Position numbers and translations under genes: made by a program
The notes under the pieces: model-generated
What the model was told of the DNA's origin: nothing
What the model saw: only the letters and a program-made list of their open reading frames with translations
The model's database searches: none
From: Solimonas thermocellulolyticum
Lineage (GTDB): Bacteria; Pseudomonadota; Gammaproteobacteria; Nevskiales; Nevskiaceae
Reading direction: 5' to 3'
Assembly (NCBI RefSeq): GCF_040327995.1
Contig: NZ_JBEPIJ010000008.1
Span: 1-64,000 of the forward strand
DNA length: 64,000 nt
Part shown: in pieces, positions 1 to 6,802 of the stretch
Position numbering within the stretch: the first letter of the stretch is position 1
Layout of the letters: each line of letters begins with the position of its first letter

Positions 1-78
1 CCCGCAGGCGCGGCACTTCAGACGTCCATCCCCCAGGCGATAGTGCCGACAACCTGCACATCCGGGACATCGCTTCAT
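1..78 (-). CDS. IS1595-family transposase, N-terminal zinc ribbon (partial)
   Basis: The ATG lies at 78-76 on the minus strand and 26 codons are visible before the window ends. The peptide starts MKRCPGCAGCRHYRLGDGR and continues with a second Cys pair (CRAC). The spaced CxxC pairs and the YRLGDGR-type stretch are the N-terminal zinc-ribbon pattern of IS1595-like DDE transposases. That family inserts by a cut/copy-and-paste reaction using a downstream ISXO2-type catalytic domain, which is not in view. Whether the gene is intact is unknown. Confidence 0.65.
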   Translation of the reverse strand, partial: MKRCPGCAGCRHYRLGDGRLKCRACG

Positions 79-102
79 GACCAAATCCTCTCAGATTTGG
101 TC
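79..102. repeat. 9-bp perfect inverted repeat next to the transposase start
   Basis: GACCAAATC (79-87) and GATTTGGTC (94-102) are exact reverse complements separated by six bases. The repeat sits immediately upstream of the transposase ATG. It is probably part of the IS end, or a hairpin limiting read-through into the transposase. Confidence 0.6.
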
Positions 103-117
103 CGGTTTGCTTAGGAA

Positions 118-582
118 TTACCATGCCGGCCACCAGGCGTGGTCCACGGACTCCATCAGCCGAAGCAGCGGCAGGTGGAACGACGACGGCGCGTTCTGCA
201 GCGCCTGCAGGGCCTGAATCTGCCGGTGCAGCGTGAGCGTGTTCGGGCGCAGGAGCAGCTGCTCGCCAACGGGGCGGCGGTCGAGCAGGAGCTGGGACGT
301 CTCGGGGTCCCGGTCGAGCACGAGGAGCTTGCGGTCGTCCGCGAACTTCCTCCTCCCGTTGCGCCGTCGGTCGGTCGCGTCGTCCGGATCGTCGTCGACC
401 AGGTCGAACACGTCGCGCACGTTCTCGTCCATGAACGCGCGGAACGTCGACTCGGGCTCGTTCGGGCGGTCCTTGGGCTCCTCGAGCTGGACCCAGAAGC
501 CACGCCCGCGGTCGGCGTCGTCATCGTCAGGCGGGACGCCAGCCTTCCAGGCGAGCCGCTTCACCGCAGCGTCGCTCTCCAT
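118..582 (-). pseudogene. N-terminal stub of a large AAA/helicase-type protein
   Basis: This is a 154-codon frame with a good start: ATG at 582 and AAGGA about 6 nt upstream. It is very acidic in the middle (runs of DDD) and contains a segment resembling the N-terminus of large AAA/superfamily-I helicase proteins of myxobacteria-like genomes: KLLVLDRDPETSQLLL, then RPNTLTLHRQIQALQAL, then PLLRLMES. Those proteins continue for many hundreds of residues with Walker motifs, but here the frame ends at the IS1595 edge after ...HAWWPAW. I infer the gene was cut by the insertion. The family match is from memory of conserved wording and should be checked. No helicase motif is present in the stub itself. 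Confidence 0.5.
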
Positions 583-696
583 TTAGTCCTTCGTTCGGCG
601 GAGGAAGTCGTAGAACGCTTTCAGGCCGTAGAAGGCTTTCCTCATGAGGATGTCCGGCCGTCGAACATCCAGGTTCTGGTAATGGAGCAAGGCCAT
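583..696 (-). CDS. Possible 37-residue ORF directly upstream of the helicase stub
   Basis: A short frame, MALLHYQNLDVRRPDILM..., ends with TAA at 585-583, immediately before the ATG (582) of the next frame, an operon-like abutment. It may be a tiny gene or the C-terminus of a longer gene whose upstream part is degraded. I recognise no family. Support is only its position and its non-low-complexity composition. Confidence 0.25.
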   Translation of the reverse strand: MALLHYQNLDVRRPDILMRKAFYGLKAFYDFLRRTKD

Positions 697-989
697 CGTC
701 GTCAGCTGTCCTCGTCGGCAAGAGTGCGTTGCCGCGAGCGTGTGTGAGCGAAGCGCATGCCAACGACCGTCGTCGTTGGGTTCGACGTCGGCATCAAGGG
801 TTGAGCGTACAGCGGTCGGCCTTCCTCCGGGCGACACCGCCCGGCTCCGGGTCATTCTACCCGGATCGGTCGAGGGCTGCGTCGCGTCGCCGAGAGGACC
901 ACAAAGCCCGCCGAGCCAGTCTTCGAGCCTCCGAGCTACCGCGCCAAGTGGCGCCAGCGACGAGCCGCCGTCGCGAGGCCGCAATCAGG

Positions 990-1440
990 TAGGATTCGCC
1001 TGCTACGTCTCGCCGAGCTACTTCGCCGGGGACGACCCGTTCGCCGACTTCATCGTCCACGAGGCCGCGCACATCTTCCACAACTGCAAACGACGGACGA
1101 TCGGGCTCCGAGAGACGCGCCGGAGGGAGTGGCTGCTCGACATCGAGCTCGGGGAGCGCGAGACGTTCGCGTACTCGTGCGAGGCATACGCCCGCATCGT
1201 CGCCCGGGCGAAGAGCCCCGCCGAGCGGCGCGCGCTGGCCGCCGAGTACGGCTCGAAGCGGCGCATCTCCGAGGAGCGCGTCGATCCGTCAAGGTCGCCG
1301 GCATCGTCTCAGAGGCGGCGAACGCGCGGAACGGATGGAAGGTGATCCTGGCCCGGTGCGCGCCGACCAGGAAGCCGCGCTCGGCGCTGCAGCTCGCGCG
1401 CGAGATGATCGCAGCCCGGGACCTCGCCGACCGCCCGTGA
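990..1440 (+). pseudogene. Frameshifted HExxH (zinc-peptidase-like) protein remnant
   Basis: From about 990 one frame reads GFACYVSPSYFAGDDPF, then FIVHEAAHIFHNCKRR, then ETFAYSCEAYARIVARAKSP. HEAAH is a zinc-metalloprotease-like HExxH motif. Around 1285-1292 the meaningful reading moves to another frame (KVAGIVSEAANARNGWKVI, then LARCAPTRK...) and stops at 1438-1440. One inserted base, or two missing, would join the two halves. No convincing start or N-terminus is visible upstream. It looks like a decayed accessory gene from the same source as the helicase stub. No function can be assigned. Confidence 0.5.
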
Positions 1441-1467
1441 CGCGCCGGTCGAGGCGATCAGGGCGGG

Positions 1468-2382
1468 TCACGAGCTGGTGGTCCACGGGCCGCCCGGTGC
1501 CCAACGCTGGTTGAAGCTCTCGCCTCGGGCGCAGGCGCGCGCGATCGGAACCAGGAACTCGGCGAGGAACGTCACAACTTCCGAGAGCTTCGCCGGGCAC
1601 TCGGTGTTCGGAAGCTTGTTTCGGAACGCGGTCCACTGCGCGAGCGTCGACGCCTGCTCGGTAAAGGCCGGCGTGAACGCGATCGGCGCCACGTCGATGG
1701 CGGTCTCGCGGTTCGCGAACGTAGCGGCGATGGCCTTCGTGAGCAGCGCGCCGTCAAAGGCGAACTGACTCGCGAGGAGCCAGACGTCGTAGAAGTCCTT
1801 CATCCTGCTGTTCAGCGTGCGCAGATAGACCATCGCCTGGAACTTCTCGGCCACCACCGTCTCGCGCGGGTAGCCCGAGAGCTCGCGCGCCGGGAAGTCG
1901 AGCAGCGCCGGATACGTGATGGTCTCCACGCCCGGCGTGACGACGTCGCCGAACCCGACGTCGATCTGCATCGCGACGCGCGCCCTGCCGAGCAGGCCGA
2001 CGAATCGCACGCGCACGCCCTCGTAGTCCGCGTCCTCCTTGATGCGCTCGGTCTTCACCGTGGCAGGGTCGAACACCATGCCGTCCGGCTCGACGTCAGC
2101 GGCGCACACCTCGCGGACCACGCGCTCCAGGTTCTCGAGCGAGTTGTCGAGGCGGCCGAGGAAGTCGACGTCCTTCGTCGCGCGCGCGAACGGGCCGCCC
2201 CACACGTGCAGCATCAGCGCGCCCTTGAGGACGAAGCGCGCGCGGTGCGGCGTCTTCGAGAGCCGGTAGAGGAACCGCTCCATCGCGTAGTACTGCAGCA
2301 ACTCCTGGAAGGGCCGTTTCGTCGCGCGGGCGTGGTTCTGAAGACGCGCCTGCACGGAGGCAGCGAGGTTCTGGATGGTCAC
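1468..2382 (-). CDS. abiEii: AbiEii-family nucleotidyltransferase toxin
   Basis: This 304-residue protein has the AbiEii/AbiGii nucleotidyltransferase signature: a Gly-containing strand (LKGALMLHVWGG, about 52-63) followed by TKDVDF (69-74), whose two Asp residues are the expected metal ligands. DVGFGD (141-146), VVAEKF (176-181) and RMKDFYD (193-199) match the later conserved motifs. In characterised AbiE systems the toxin transfers nucleotides to tRNA or another target and stops growth, giving phage abortive infection. The start is GTG at 2382, which overlaps the antitoxin stop (GTGA), so translation is probably coupled. All motif residues are present, so the gene looks functional despite its decayed surroundings. 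Confidence 0.85.
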   Translation of the reverse strand: MTIQNLAASVQARLQNHARATKRPFQELLQYYAMERFLYRLSKTPHRARFVLKGALMLHVWGGPFARATKDVDFLGRLDNSLENLERVVREVCAADVEPDGMVFDPATVKTERIKEDADYEGVRVRFVGLLGRARVAMQIDVGFGDVVTPGVETITYPALLDFPARELSGYPRETVVAEKFQAMVYLRTLNSRMKDFYDVWLLASQFAFDGALLTKAIAATFANRETAIDVAPIAFTPAFTEQASTLAQWTAFRNKLPNTECPAKLSEVVTFLAEFLVPIARACARGESFNQRWAPGGPWTTSS

Positions 2383-2984
2383 GACATCGCCTCCAGGTAG
2401 GGCTGCATCGCGCGTTCGACATGGCGCATGCGGGCGTACTTCAGGAGGACGTCGAGCTTCTTCTTGCGGCGCTCGCGCCAGAACCGCAGGGCCTCCAGCA
2501 CGACGTCCATACCCAGCTGGTTGCGGTAGCGGAAGCAGTCGACGAGCGTCTTCTCGGGGTCGTAGATGCGGACGGGCACGCCATCGAGCTCGTGCGTCTC
2601 GATACCCTCGTGGAACGCCGGCCCCGAGAACCAGAAGAAGCGGGTCGGCGGGTAGTCGAGGCGCGGCTTCCGTGTCCCGCGCTCGAGCGCGACGTCGATG
2701 GTGTGCGGCACCTGTGTCGTCAACTCGTGGAACGAGAGGGCCGAGATGAGGCAGAGCACGCCCTGCGGGACGCGCGTCGCCACGGTGACGAGGTCCGGGT
2801 GCGCGATCGGATCGAGCGCCGCGAGCCGGTACAGCCCTCGGGTGACCGGCTCGACGACGCCCGCGTCGCGCATGGCGTAGAGCGTCTTCCGGTTGATGCC
2901 GAGGCGCAGCGCTTCGGACATGCGGAGGCCGCCGCCATGCTTGCGGAACAGCTCGACCTCACGTTCGAAGGCTCTCGTGCCCAT
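2379..2984 (-). CDS. abiEi: AbiEi-family antitoxin / transcriptional autorepressor
   Basis: This 201-residue protein has an N-terminal winged helix (HGGGLRMSEALRLGINRKTL, about 16-35), a YRLA-type wing and the AbiEi C-terminal region (PVRIYDPEKTLVDCFRYRN). The ATG at 2984 is preferred because upstream in-frame codons are Pro/Gly-rich non-coding sequence. AbiEi proteins repress their own operon by binding upstream repeats and neutralise the AbiEii toxin genetically; the adjacent overlapping abiEii fits this. No strong Shine-Dalgarno is seen before the ATG. The nearby AT-rich direct repeats at 2991-3013 are the likely operator. Confidence 0.82.
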   Translation of the reverse strand: MGTRAFEREVELFRKHGGGLRMSEALRLGINRKTLYAMRDAGVVEPVTRGLYRLAALDPIAHPDLVTVATRVPQGVLCLISALSFHELTTQVPHTIDVALERGTRKPRLDYPPTRFFWFSGPAFHEGIETHELDGVPVRIYDPEKTLVDCFRYRNQLGMDVVLEALRFWRERRKKKLDVLLKYARMRHVERAMQPYLEAMS

Positions 2985-2990
2985 CGCGAG

Positions 2991-3013
2991 ACATATTGCC
3001 TTCAAACATATGC
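2991..3013. promoter_or_regulatory. Candidate AbiEi operator: ACATAT direct repeats
   Basis: ACATATTGC (2991-2999) and ACATATGCA (3006-3014) form a direct repeat with 15-bp periodicity, directly upstream of the abiEi start and in an unusually AT-rich patch. AbiEi antitoxins are known to bind repeats overlapping their promoter. Assignment here is by position only. Confidence 0.4.
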
Positions 3014-3014
3014 A

Positions 3015-3365
3015 AAGTGAAGGCGTTTTGTTCCGAGGCTCTCCGCGCCCCTCGGGCGCCATTCTTGGGGCCCTGGTGGTTGCGGCGCCTCCGGGGGCCT
3101 GCGGTCCGTAGGGCGTGCACACTGGGCCACACCGCCCGCGTCGCGGCGCTCCCCGGCGCTGACCCTGGCGGTCGCGGGTGCCGGCCTACCCGCGACTGGA
3201 CGGCGCGAACGCGGAGAGCCGTCCGGTGCCGGCGCGCTCAAGCACGAGGAATCTCAGCCTTTCGCTCTCGGCTGGACGGCGCGACTCTCGGCGGGCTGTC
3301 CGCCCAAGAGCCGGAGAGAGCGGTTCGCAAGCCGCCCCCATACCGAGCCAAAGATTCCACGACTC
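3015..3365. other. Gene-free junction between the accessory patch and the chromosome
   Basis: About 350 bases contain no frame that resembles a protein on either strand. The stretch is GC-rich apart from the abiEi promoter at its left end, and ends at a hairpin (3366-3388). I searched by eye for a tRNA 3' end that could serve as an attachment site and found none that folds convincingly. Confidence 0.5.
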
Positions 3366-3388
3366 AGCCACCTCGGGGTGGCTATTTT
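3366..3388 (+). terminator. Rho-independent terminator-like hairpin
   Basis: AGCCACC (3366-3372), loop TCGG, GGTGGCT (3377-3383), followed by ATTTT. It is a 7-bp perfect stem with a short T run on the plus strand. No intact plus-strand gene precedes it, so it may be left from a gene or RNA lost when the accessory patch inserted. Confidence 0.6.
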
Positions 3389-3440
3389 GCGCCCGCTTCC
3401 TAAGATGTTCCTTGAGATTGGAACCATCACGGAGGCTCGT

Positions 3441-3752
3441 ATGCGCAACTTGATCACCGCCGTGCTGCTCGCCCTGGCTGCGTCGACCACCGCCCACGCG
3501 CAGCCCGGCCCGATGACCAGCAGGCCGATCCGCATGCCAGACGGCACGCTGCTGCAACTCGGTGCGACCGAGGCGCAGGTGCTGGCCAAGTTCAAGCGGG
3601 CGCCGGATCGCGAGGTGACGCTGGAGAACCAGTTCGGCGGCGCCGTGGGGCAGCGGTGGATCTACATCGAACCGGGCTATTCGGGCCGCGTGGTGACCGT
3701 TGAGTTTGCGGGCGGCAGGGTGACGGCGCTGCGCGAGGAGCGGCTCAAGTAG
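3441..3752 (+). CDS. Small exported BamE/DUF2845-like protein
   Basis: This 103-residue protein starts at ATG 3441, with GGAGG 8 nt upstream. The first ~21 residues form a Sec signal (MRNLITAVLLALAASTTAHA) with an AxA cleavage site. The mature part has the pattern LLQLGATEAQVLAKF-KRAPDREV followed by a C-terminal beta strand pair (WIYIEPG... VVTVEFAGGRVTAL). This GxTxxQVxxxxGxP-then-YxxV layout is that of SmpA/BamE-like and DUF2845 periplasmic proteins. There is no lipobox Cys, so it should be soluble in the periplasm. Function unknown. Confidence 0.6.
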   Translation: MRNLITAVLLALAASTTAHAQPGPMTSRPIRMPDGTLLQLGATEAQVLAKFKRAPDREVTLENQFGGAVGQRWIYIEPGYSGRVVTVEFAGGRVTALREERLK

Positions 3753-3985
3753 CCGCTACACTGTCACCTCGAAGCTCTGCAGGTTCGGCGCCGCGCCGAC
3801 GATCTGTGCGCCGCGCGCGAGGCTCTTCAATCTCGTCGCCGCCGATTCGCGCACACCTCCGACCAAGGCGCGCAAAACTCTCGGCTGGTCGCTGGCGGGT
3901 CACCGAAGCGCAGCCGCGGCTGGCATCGCTCGGCAAGCCGGGGAGCGAAGGTTCGGAATCAGCCTATCTGTCGGCGGGGATTCGC
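3753..3985. other. Intergenic stretch with a short coding-like remnant
   Basis: On the minus strand, one frame between about 3904 and 3751 reads ...RVLRALVGGVRESAATRL, then KSLARGAQIVGAAPNLQSFE and a stop. It lacks a start codon of normal type and is only 47 codons. It resembles the end of a real protein more than random sequence, so it may be the 3' remnant of a deleted gene. Nothing else is seen here. Confidence 0.25.
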
Positions 3986-4453
3986 CTACTCTCTGACCAG
4001 TCGCATGACTTCTGCGCCGACCGTCATGTCGTCCAGTCGGCCGAAGTGCTGGCGGCGGATGTGCCCGGCGCGGTCGATCAGGACCAGGGTGGGTGTGCCC
4101 TGCATGGCATGGGCCTGCATGGTCGCGGGGATGCGCTGTCCTGGCACGGCGACATCCACGCCCACCGGATGGGTGACGCGAAACTCATGCAGGAACGCTG
4201 CCAGCGACACCGGCTGCATGGCGGCGTGGTGCTCGAACACCGTGTGCCGACCGACGACGGTGACGCCTTCGCGGGCGAACTGCTGGTGGATGCGCTCTGC
4301 CTGTGGCACGCCGTGCAGCACGCAACCCGGGCAGAGCATTTGGAAAGCATGCAGCACGACCACCCGGCCGCGCAGGCTGGCCAGATCCAAGGGTGTCCCG
4401 GTATTGAACCATTGGCTCGTCTGCCAGGCTGGCGCGACCGGAGGCTCGCTCAT
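3986..4453 (-). CDS. TlpA/AhpC-type redoxin with CPGC active site
   Basis: This 155-residue thioredoxin-fold protein has the redox motif CPGC at 41-44, after a VVVLHAFQML strand, and a cis-Pro region (MQGTPTLVLID, about 117-127). It has no signal peptide or membrane segment, so it is predicted cytoplasmic or exported by a non-classical route. It lies 9 nt downstream of the cytochrome P460 gene in the same direction, so the two are probably co-transcribed. A natural guess is thiol-disulfide or peroxide chemistry linked to haem protein maturation. The partner is unknown. Confidence 0.75.
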   Translation of the reverse strand: MSEPPVAPAWQTSQWFNTGTPLDLASLRGRVVVLHAFQMLCPGCVLHGVPQAERIHQQFAREGVTVVGRHTVFEHHAAMQPVSLAAFLHEFRVTHPVGVDVAVPGQRIPATMQAHAMQGTPTLVLIDRAGHIRRQHFGRLDDMTVGAEVMRLVRE

Positions 4454-4462
4454 CGTCTCTGC

Positions 4463-4942
4463 TCAATCGCGGGTGACGCTGAACACGTAGTCGTGATCCT
4501 TCTGCGCGGCGTGGCAGGCGAAGCAGGCCGTCGCCGCATTCTCACCGACGACGCGCTTGTCGCGGTCGCCACCACCAAAGCCCTCGAAGCCCCAACCTTC
4601 GGTGGCCGCGAAAGTCTTTGCGTCCTTGTGCATCACGCCGATGACTTTGCGCGCGCCCTCGGTGATCGCGTGGTCGGCGGCGCTGGCGTCGAGCAGATCG
4701 AACACGATGACGCTGCCATTCGGAAACTTGCCCGTCTTGTAGCCTTGCAGGGCTTTGTCGTTGGCATACAGGTGATGGATGCCGCCAAAGGCGTCGTAGA
4801 GGGCATGGCCGGGCTGGATCACCAAGCTCTTCACGTGGCGCCAGTTCCGATAGCCGTCGGGGTAGGGCACCGCGTTGTCTGCGGCCATCGCGGGCGCGGT
4901 CAGACCCAAGAAGGCGAGTGCGGAGGATCGGGTGATTGGCAC
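4463..4942 (-). CDS. Cytochrome P460-family c-type haem protein
   Basis: This 159-residue protein has an N-terminal signal (cleavage near AMAA-DN, ~21). The P460 fold is suggested by PYPDGYRNWRHVKSLVI and by the IHHLYANDKAL and FPNGSVIVFDL blocks. A single haem-c site, CFACH, lies at 140-144. Cytochromes P460 oxidise hydroxylamine or nitric-oxide-level nitrogen at a cross-linked haem, and some family members are detoxifying. The cross-link Lys cannot be assigned safely here. It is first in a two-gene unit with the redoxin, with about 200 bp of upstream space for a promoter. Confidence 0.82.
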   Translation of the reverse strand: MPITRSSALAFLGLTAPAMAADNAVPYPDGYRNWRHVKSLVIQPGHALYDAFGGIHHLYANDKALQGYKTGKFPNGSVIVFDLLDASAADHAITEGARKVIGVMHKDAKTFAATEGWGFEGFGGGDRDKRVVGENAATACFACHAAQKDHDYVFSVTRD

Positions 4943-5151
4943 TCAATCTCCGCTTCGCAGCGCGGCATCATGCACCGCGGGTTCGGGCCAGCACCGGTCT
5001 GTGGACCGGGCGGCCGGCGTTCCGGCAGGCTTGGCGACACCGTATCACTCGGGACCTTTGCCCCTCGCGCCGTGATGACCGGAACGAGCAGAGCTTCCGA
5101 AACCGCCTCACATACAAATATTCAGACAGCCCCCAGATGGTCGGTCGGGGT

Positions 5152-5814
5152 TCACAGGCGCGCCGGTGGCGGTCCGCGCTCGGCCTCGGGGCGGGATAGT
5201 CCGGCTGTGATGACCAAGCGCATCGCGTCCTCGAAGCCCATGTCCAGCGGCGTCAGGCAGCGGCGCGGCAGCAGCACGGTGTAGCCGCCGATCTGATAGC
5301 TCATCGGCAGATAAACCGCGACTTCATCGTCTGCGTCGGCGAGACCGGCCCCGCGCAAGTCCTCGATGGTGACGAAGCCGACCAGGCGGATCGGCAGGCC
5401 AGGCAAGCGCACCATGACCACCCGGCTGAAAGCGCGCTCGCCGTTGTTGCCGAGCATCGCGGTCAGGTCGCGCACGGCGCCGTAGACTGTCTTGATCAGC
5501 GGGATGCGGTTGAGCACGTTCTCGAACCAGCGCAGCAACTGGCTCATGAATACGCCCTTGAGGCCGAGGCCGACGGCGAAGATGATCGCGATCGCCAATA
5601 GCAGACCCATGCCCGGCAGGTGCGCGGACCGGGGTAGCAGGGCGCCGAGCATGCCGCCGAAAAGTGCTTCGGCGAGCTGGATCAGCCACAGCACGAGGGT
5701 AATGGTGACCACGATCGGCAGCACCGCGAGCAGCCCGGTGAGAAAGATGCCGGTCAGGCTTGCGGCGTGCCGGCGCAAGGAGGCGGCGAACGACGGCGTG
5801 TTCGGTGTGGTCAT
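5152..5814 (-). CDS. DUF502 family membrane protein
   Basis: This 220-residue protein has two hydrophobic segments (about 19-46 and 68-90) followed by the DUF502 core: FENVLNRIPLIKTVYGAVRD at about 97-116, then VVMVRLP...GFVT and YLPMSYQIGGYTVLLPRR. Family members are inner-membrane proteins of unknown biochemical role. Its start ATG overlaps the stop of the upstream hydrolase gene (ATGA), implying translational coupling. Confidence 0.85.
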   Translation of the reverse strand: MTTPNTPSFAASLRRHAASLTGIFLTGLLAVLPIVVTITLVLWLIQLAEALFGGMLGALLPRSAHLPGMGLLLAIAIIFAVGLGLKGVFMSQLLRWFENVLNRIPLIKTVYGAVRDLTAMLGNNGERAFSRVVMVRLPGLPIRLVGFVTIEDLRGAGLADADDEVAVYLPMSYQIGGYTVLLPRRCLTPLDMGFEDAMRLVITAGLSRPEAERGPPPARL

Positions 5815-6533
5815 GCACAGCTCCAGCGGAACTCGCCCAGCAGCGGGCTGGCGAGCACGATCTCGTCGCCCGGTCGCAGCGGGCCGACGCCCTTGGGTGT
5901 ACCGGTAAAGAGCACATCGCCGGGTTCCAAGGCCCAGGTCTGCGACAGGATGTGGATCTGACGCGCGACCGTGAACAGCATGTCCCGTGTATGGCCGTGC
6001 TGGCGTAGCACGCCGTTGACGTGACAGGTGAAGTGGATGTCCTGCAGATCCTGTTCGAGGTAGGGCCGGATCATGCCCATGGGCGCGGAACCGTCGAAGG
6101 CCTTGGCCAATTCCCAGGGTTTGCCGCTGCGTTTGAGCTCGGTTTGCAGGTCGCGCAAGGTCAGATCCAGACCCAGGGTCATGCCGGCGACGCAGTCCAG
6201 TGCCTCGTCTTCCGGGATGTCGCGCCCGCCGCCGGTGAGTTCGATCACCAGTTCGGCTTCGTGGTGTACCGCGCCGCGGCCGCGCGGTAGCACGATGGGC
6301 TGACCTTCTTCGACGATGCAGCTGGCGGGCTTCATGAACACCACGCAGTCGCCGTCCGGCGGGGACACGGCGTCTGCACGAAGCGCTGTGGGTGCGGGAG
6401 CTGCCGCTGCCGCCGACCGCGTCGCAGCTTTTGGTGCCCGCAATCCTTCGGAGGCGGCGGCATCCAGGTGGGCGAGTTCGGCGACGTGCTCGGCGTAGTT
6501 CTTGCCGATGCAGAAGATGCGGTTGACGGACAT
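5811..6533 (-). CDS. Fumarylacetoacetate hydrolase family protein with an Ala-rich insert
   Basis: This 240-residue member of the FAA-hydrolase/YcgM group would act on 2-oxo or enol-keto acids with Mg2+/Mn2+. IFCIGKNYAEHVAEL at the N-terminus and HHEAELVIEL (90-99) supply the metal-binding Glu residues; GDVLFTGTPKGVGPL near the C-terminus is the signature loop. ATG 6533 is chosen because upstream codons are Arg-rich non-coding. Between the N-terminal strand and VVFMKPASCIV there is an insert (~24-62) rich in Ala and Pro that ordinary small family members lack. Substrate not predictable. Confidence 0.85.
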   Translation of the reverse strand: MSVNRIFCIGKNYAEHVAELAHLDAAASEGLRAPKAATRSAAAAAPAPTALRADAVSPPDGDCVVFMKPASCIVEEGQPIVLPRGRGAVHHEAELVIELTGGGRDIPEDEALDCVAGMTLGLDLTLRDLQTELKRSGKPWELAKAFDGSAPMGMIRPYLEQDLQDIHFTCHVNGVLRQHGHTRDMLFTVARQIHILSQTWALEPGDVLFTGTPKGVGPLRPGDEIVLASPLLGEFRWSCA

Positions 6534-6617
6534 GGCGAGGGACGAAAAGCGACTGAGCCGATTATCCGATAGCCGACGTGGGACGCGCGCTACGCGCCGC
6601 CCGGCGTGCCGGAAACG

Positions 6618-6647
6618 ACGAAGGCCGCCCATCATGGCGGCCTTCGT
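6618..6647 (-). terminator. pckA terminator hairpin
   Basis: A 12-bp perfect stem (ACGAAGGCCGCC at 6618-6629 and its complement at 6636-6647) encloses a 6-nt loop, with three T residues next on the minus strand. It lies 18 nt beyond the extra pckA stop codon at 6666-6668, not directly behind the functional stop at 6746. Confidence 0.75.
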
Positions 6648-6665
6648 GCGTGCAGGCGAGTGCCG

Positions 6666-6722
6666 TCAGATCCGTTCTTCGATACCGAATGCGGCGAAGC
6701 CCTTTTTCCTGAAGTTGTCGCG
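6666..6722 (-). repeat. Second copy of the pckA 3' end (direct repeat A)
   Basis: These 57 bases repeat 6746-6802 with two mismatches, at an 80-bp offset. Read on the minus strand they encode RDNFRKKGFAAFGIEERI plus a TGA, exactly like the functional pckA C-terminus. Codons just before it (ELRNQAL) are a diverged version of the functional KLRDMF. This copy is untranslated unless the pckA stop is read through, and the terminator hairpin sits right behind it. Confidence 0.9.
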
Positions 6723-6745
6723 CAATGCCTGATTGCGCAGCTCGA

Positions 6746-6802
6746 TCAGATCCGTTCTTCGATGCCGAACGCGGCGAAGCCCTTTTTCCTGAAGTTGTCG
6801 CG
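6746..6802 (-). repeat. Functional copy of the duplicated pckA tail (direct repeat B)
   Basis: This is the partner of the repeat at 6666-6722 and lies inside the coding region. The stop TGA is at 6748-6746. The 23-bp spacer between the copies also shows weak coding similarity, so the duplication may once have been longer. Confidence 0.9.

Larger units (their letters stand above)
1..120 (-). mobile_element. Left-edge fragment of an IS1595-type insertion sequence
   Basis: The first ~120 bases hold the 5' end of a transposase gene on the minus strand plus its upstream non-coding end. The element runs off the window. The neighbouring helicase-like reading frame, read on the minus strand, stops with a TAA at 118-120 just at this edge, so the IS boundary is placed at about 103-120. 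The exact terminal inverted repeat and target duplication cannot be defined without the other end. Confidence 0.6.

Noticed and set aside
139..747. Plus-strand frame opposite the helicase stub
   Set aside because: Arg/Val/Glu-rich shadow; the minus strand has the ribosome site and family-like sequence.
3150..3365. tRNA 3' end or attachment site at the edge of the accessory patch
   Set aside because: Short GGTTCGCAA-like piece near 3323 does not extend into a T arm plus acceptor stem.
3806..5284. 492-codon plus-strand frame over the redoxin and P460 genes
   Set aside because: The opposite strand encodes CPGC and CFACH proteins with signals and proper starts; the plus frame has no recognisable domain.
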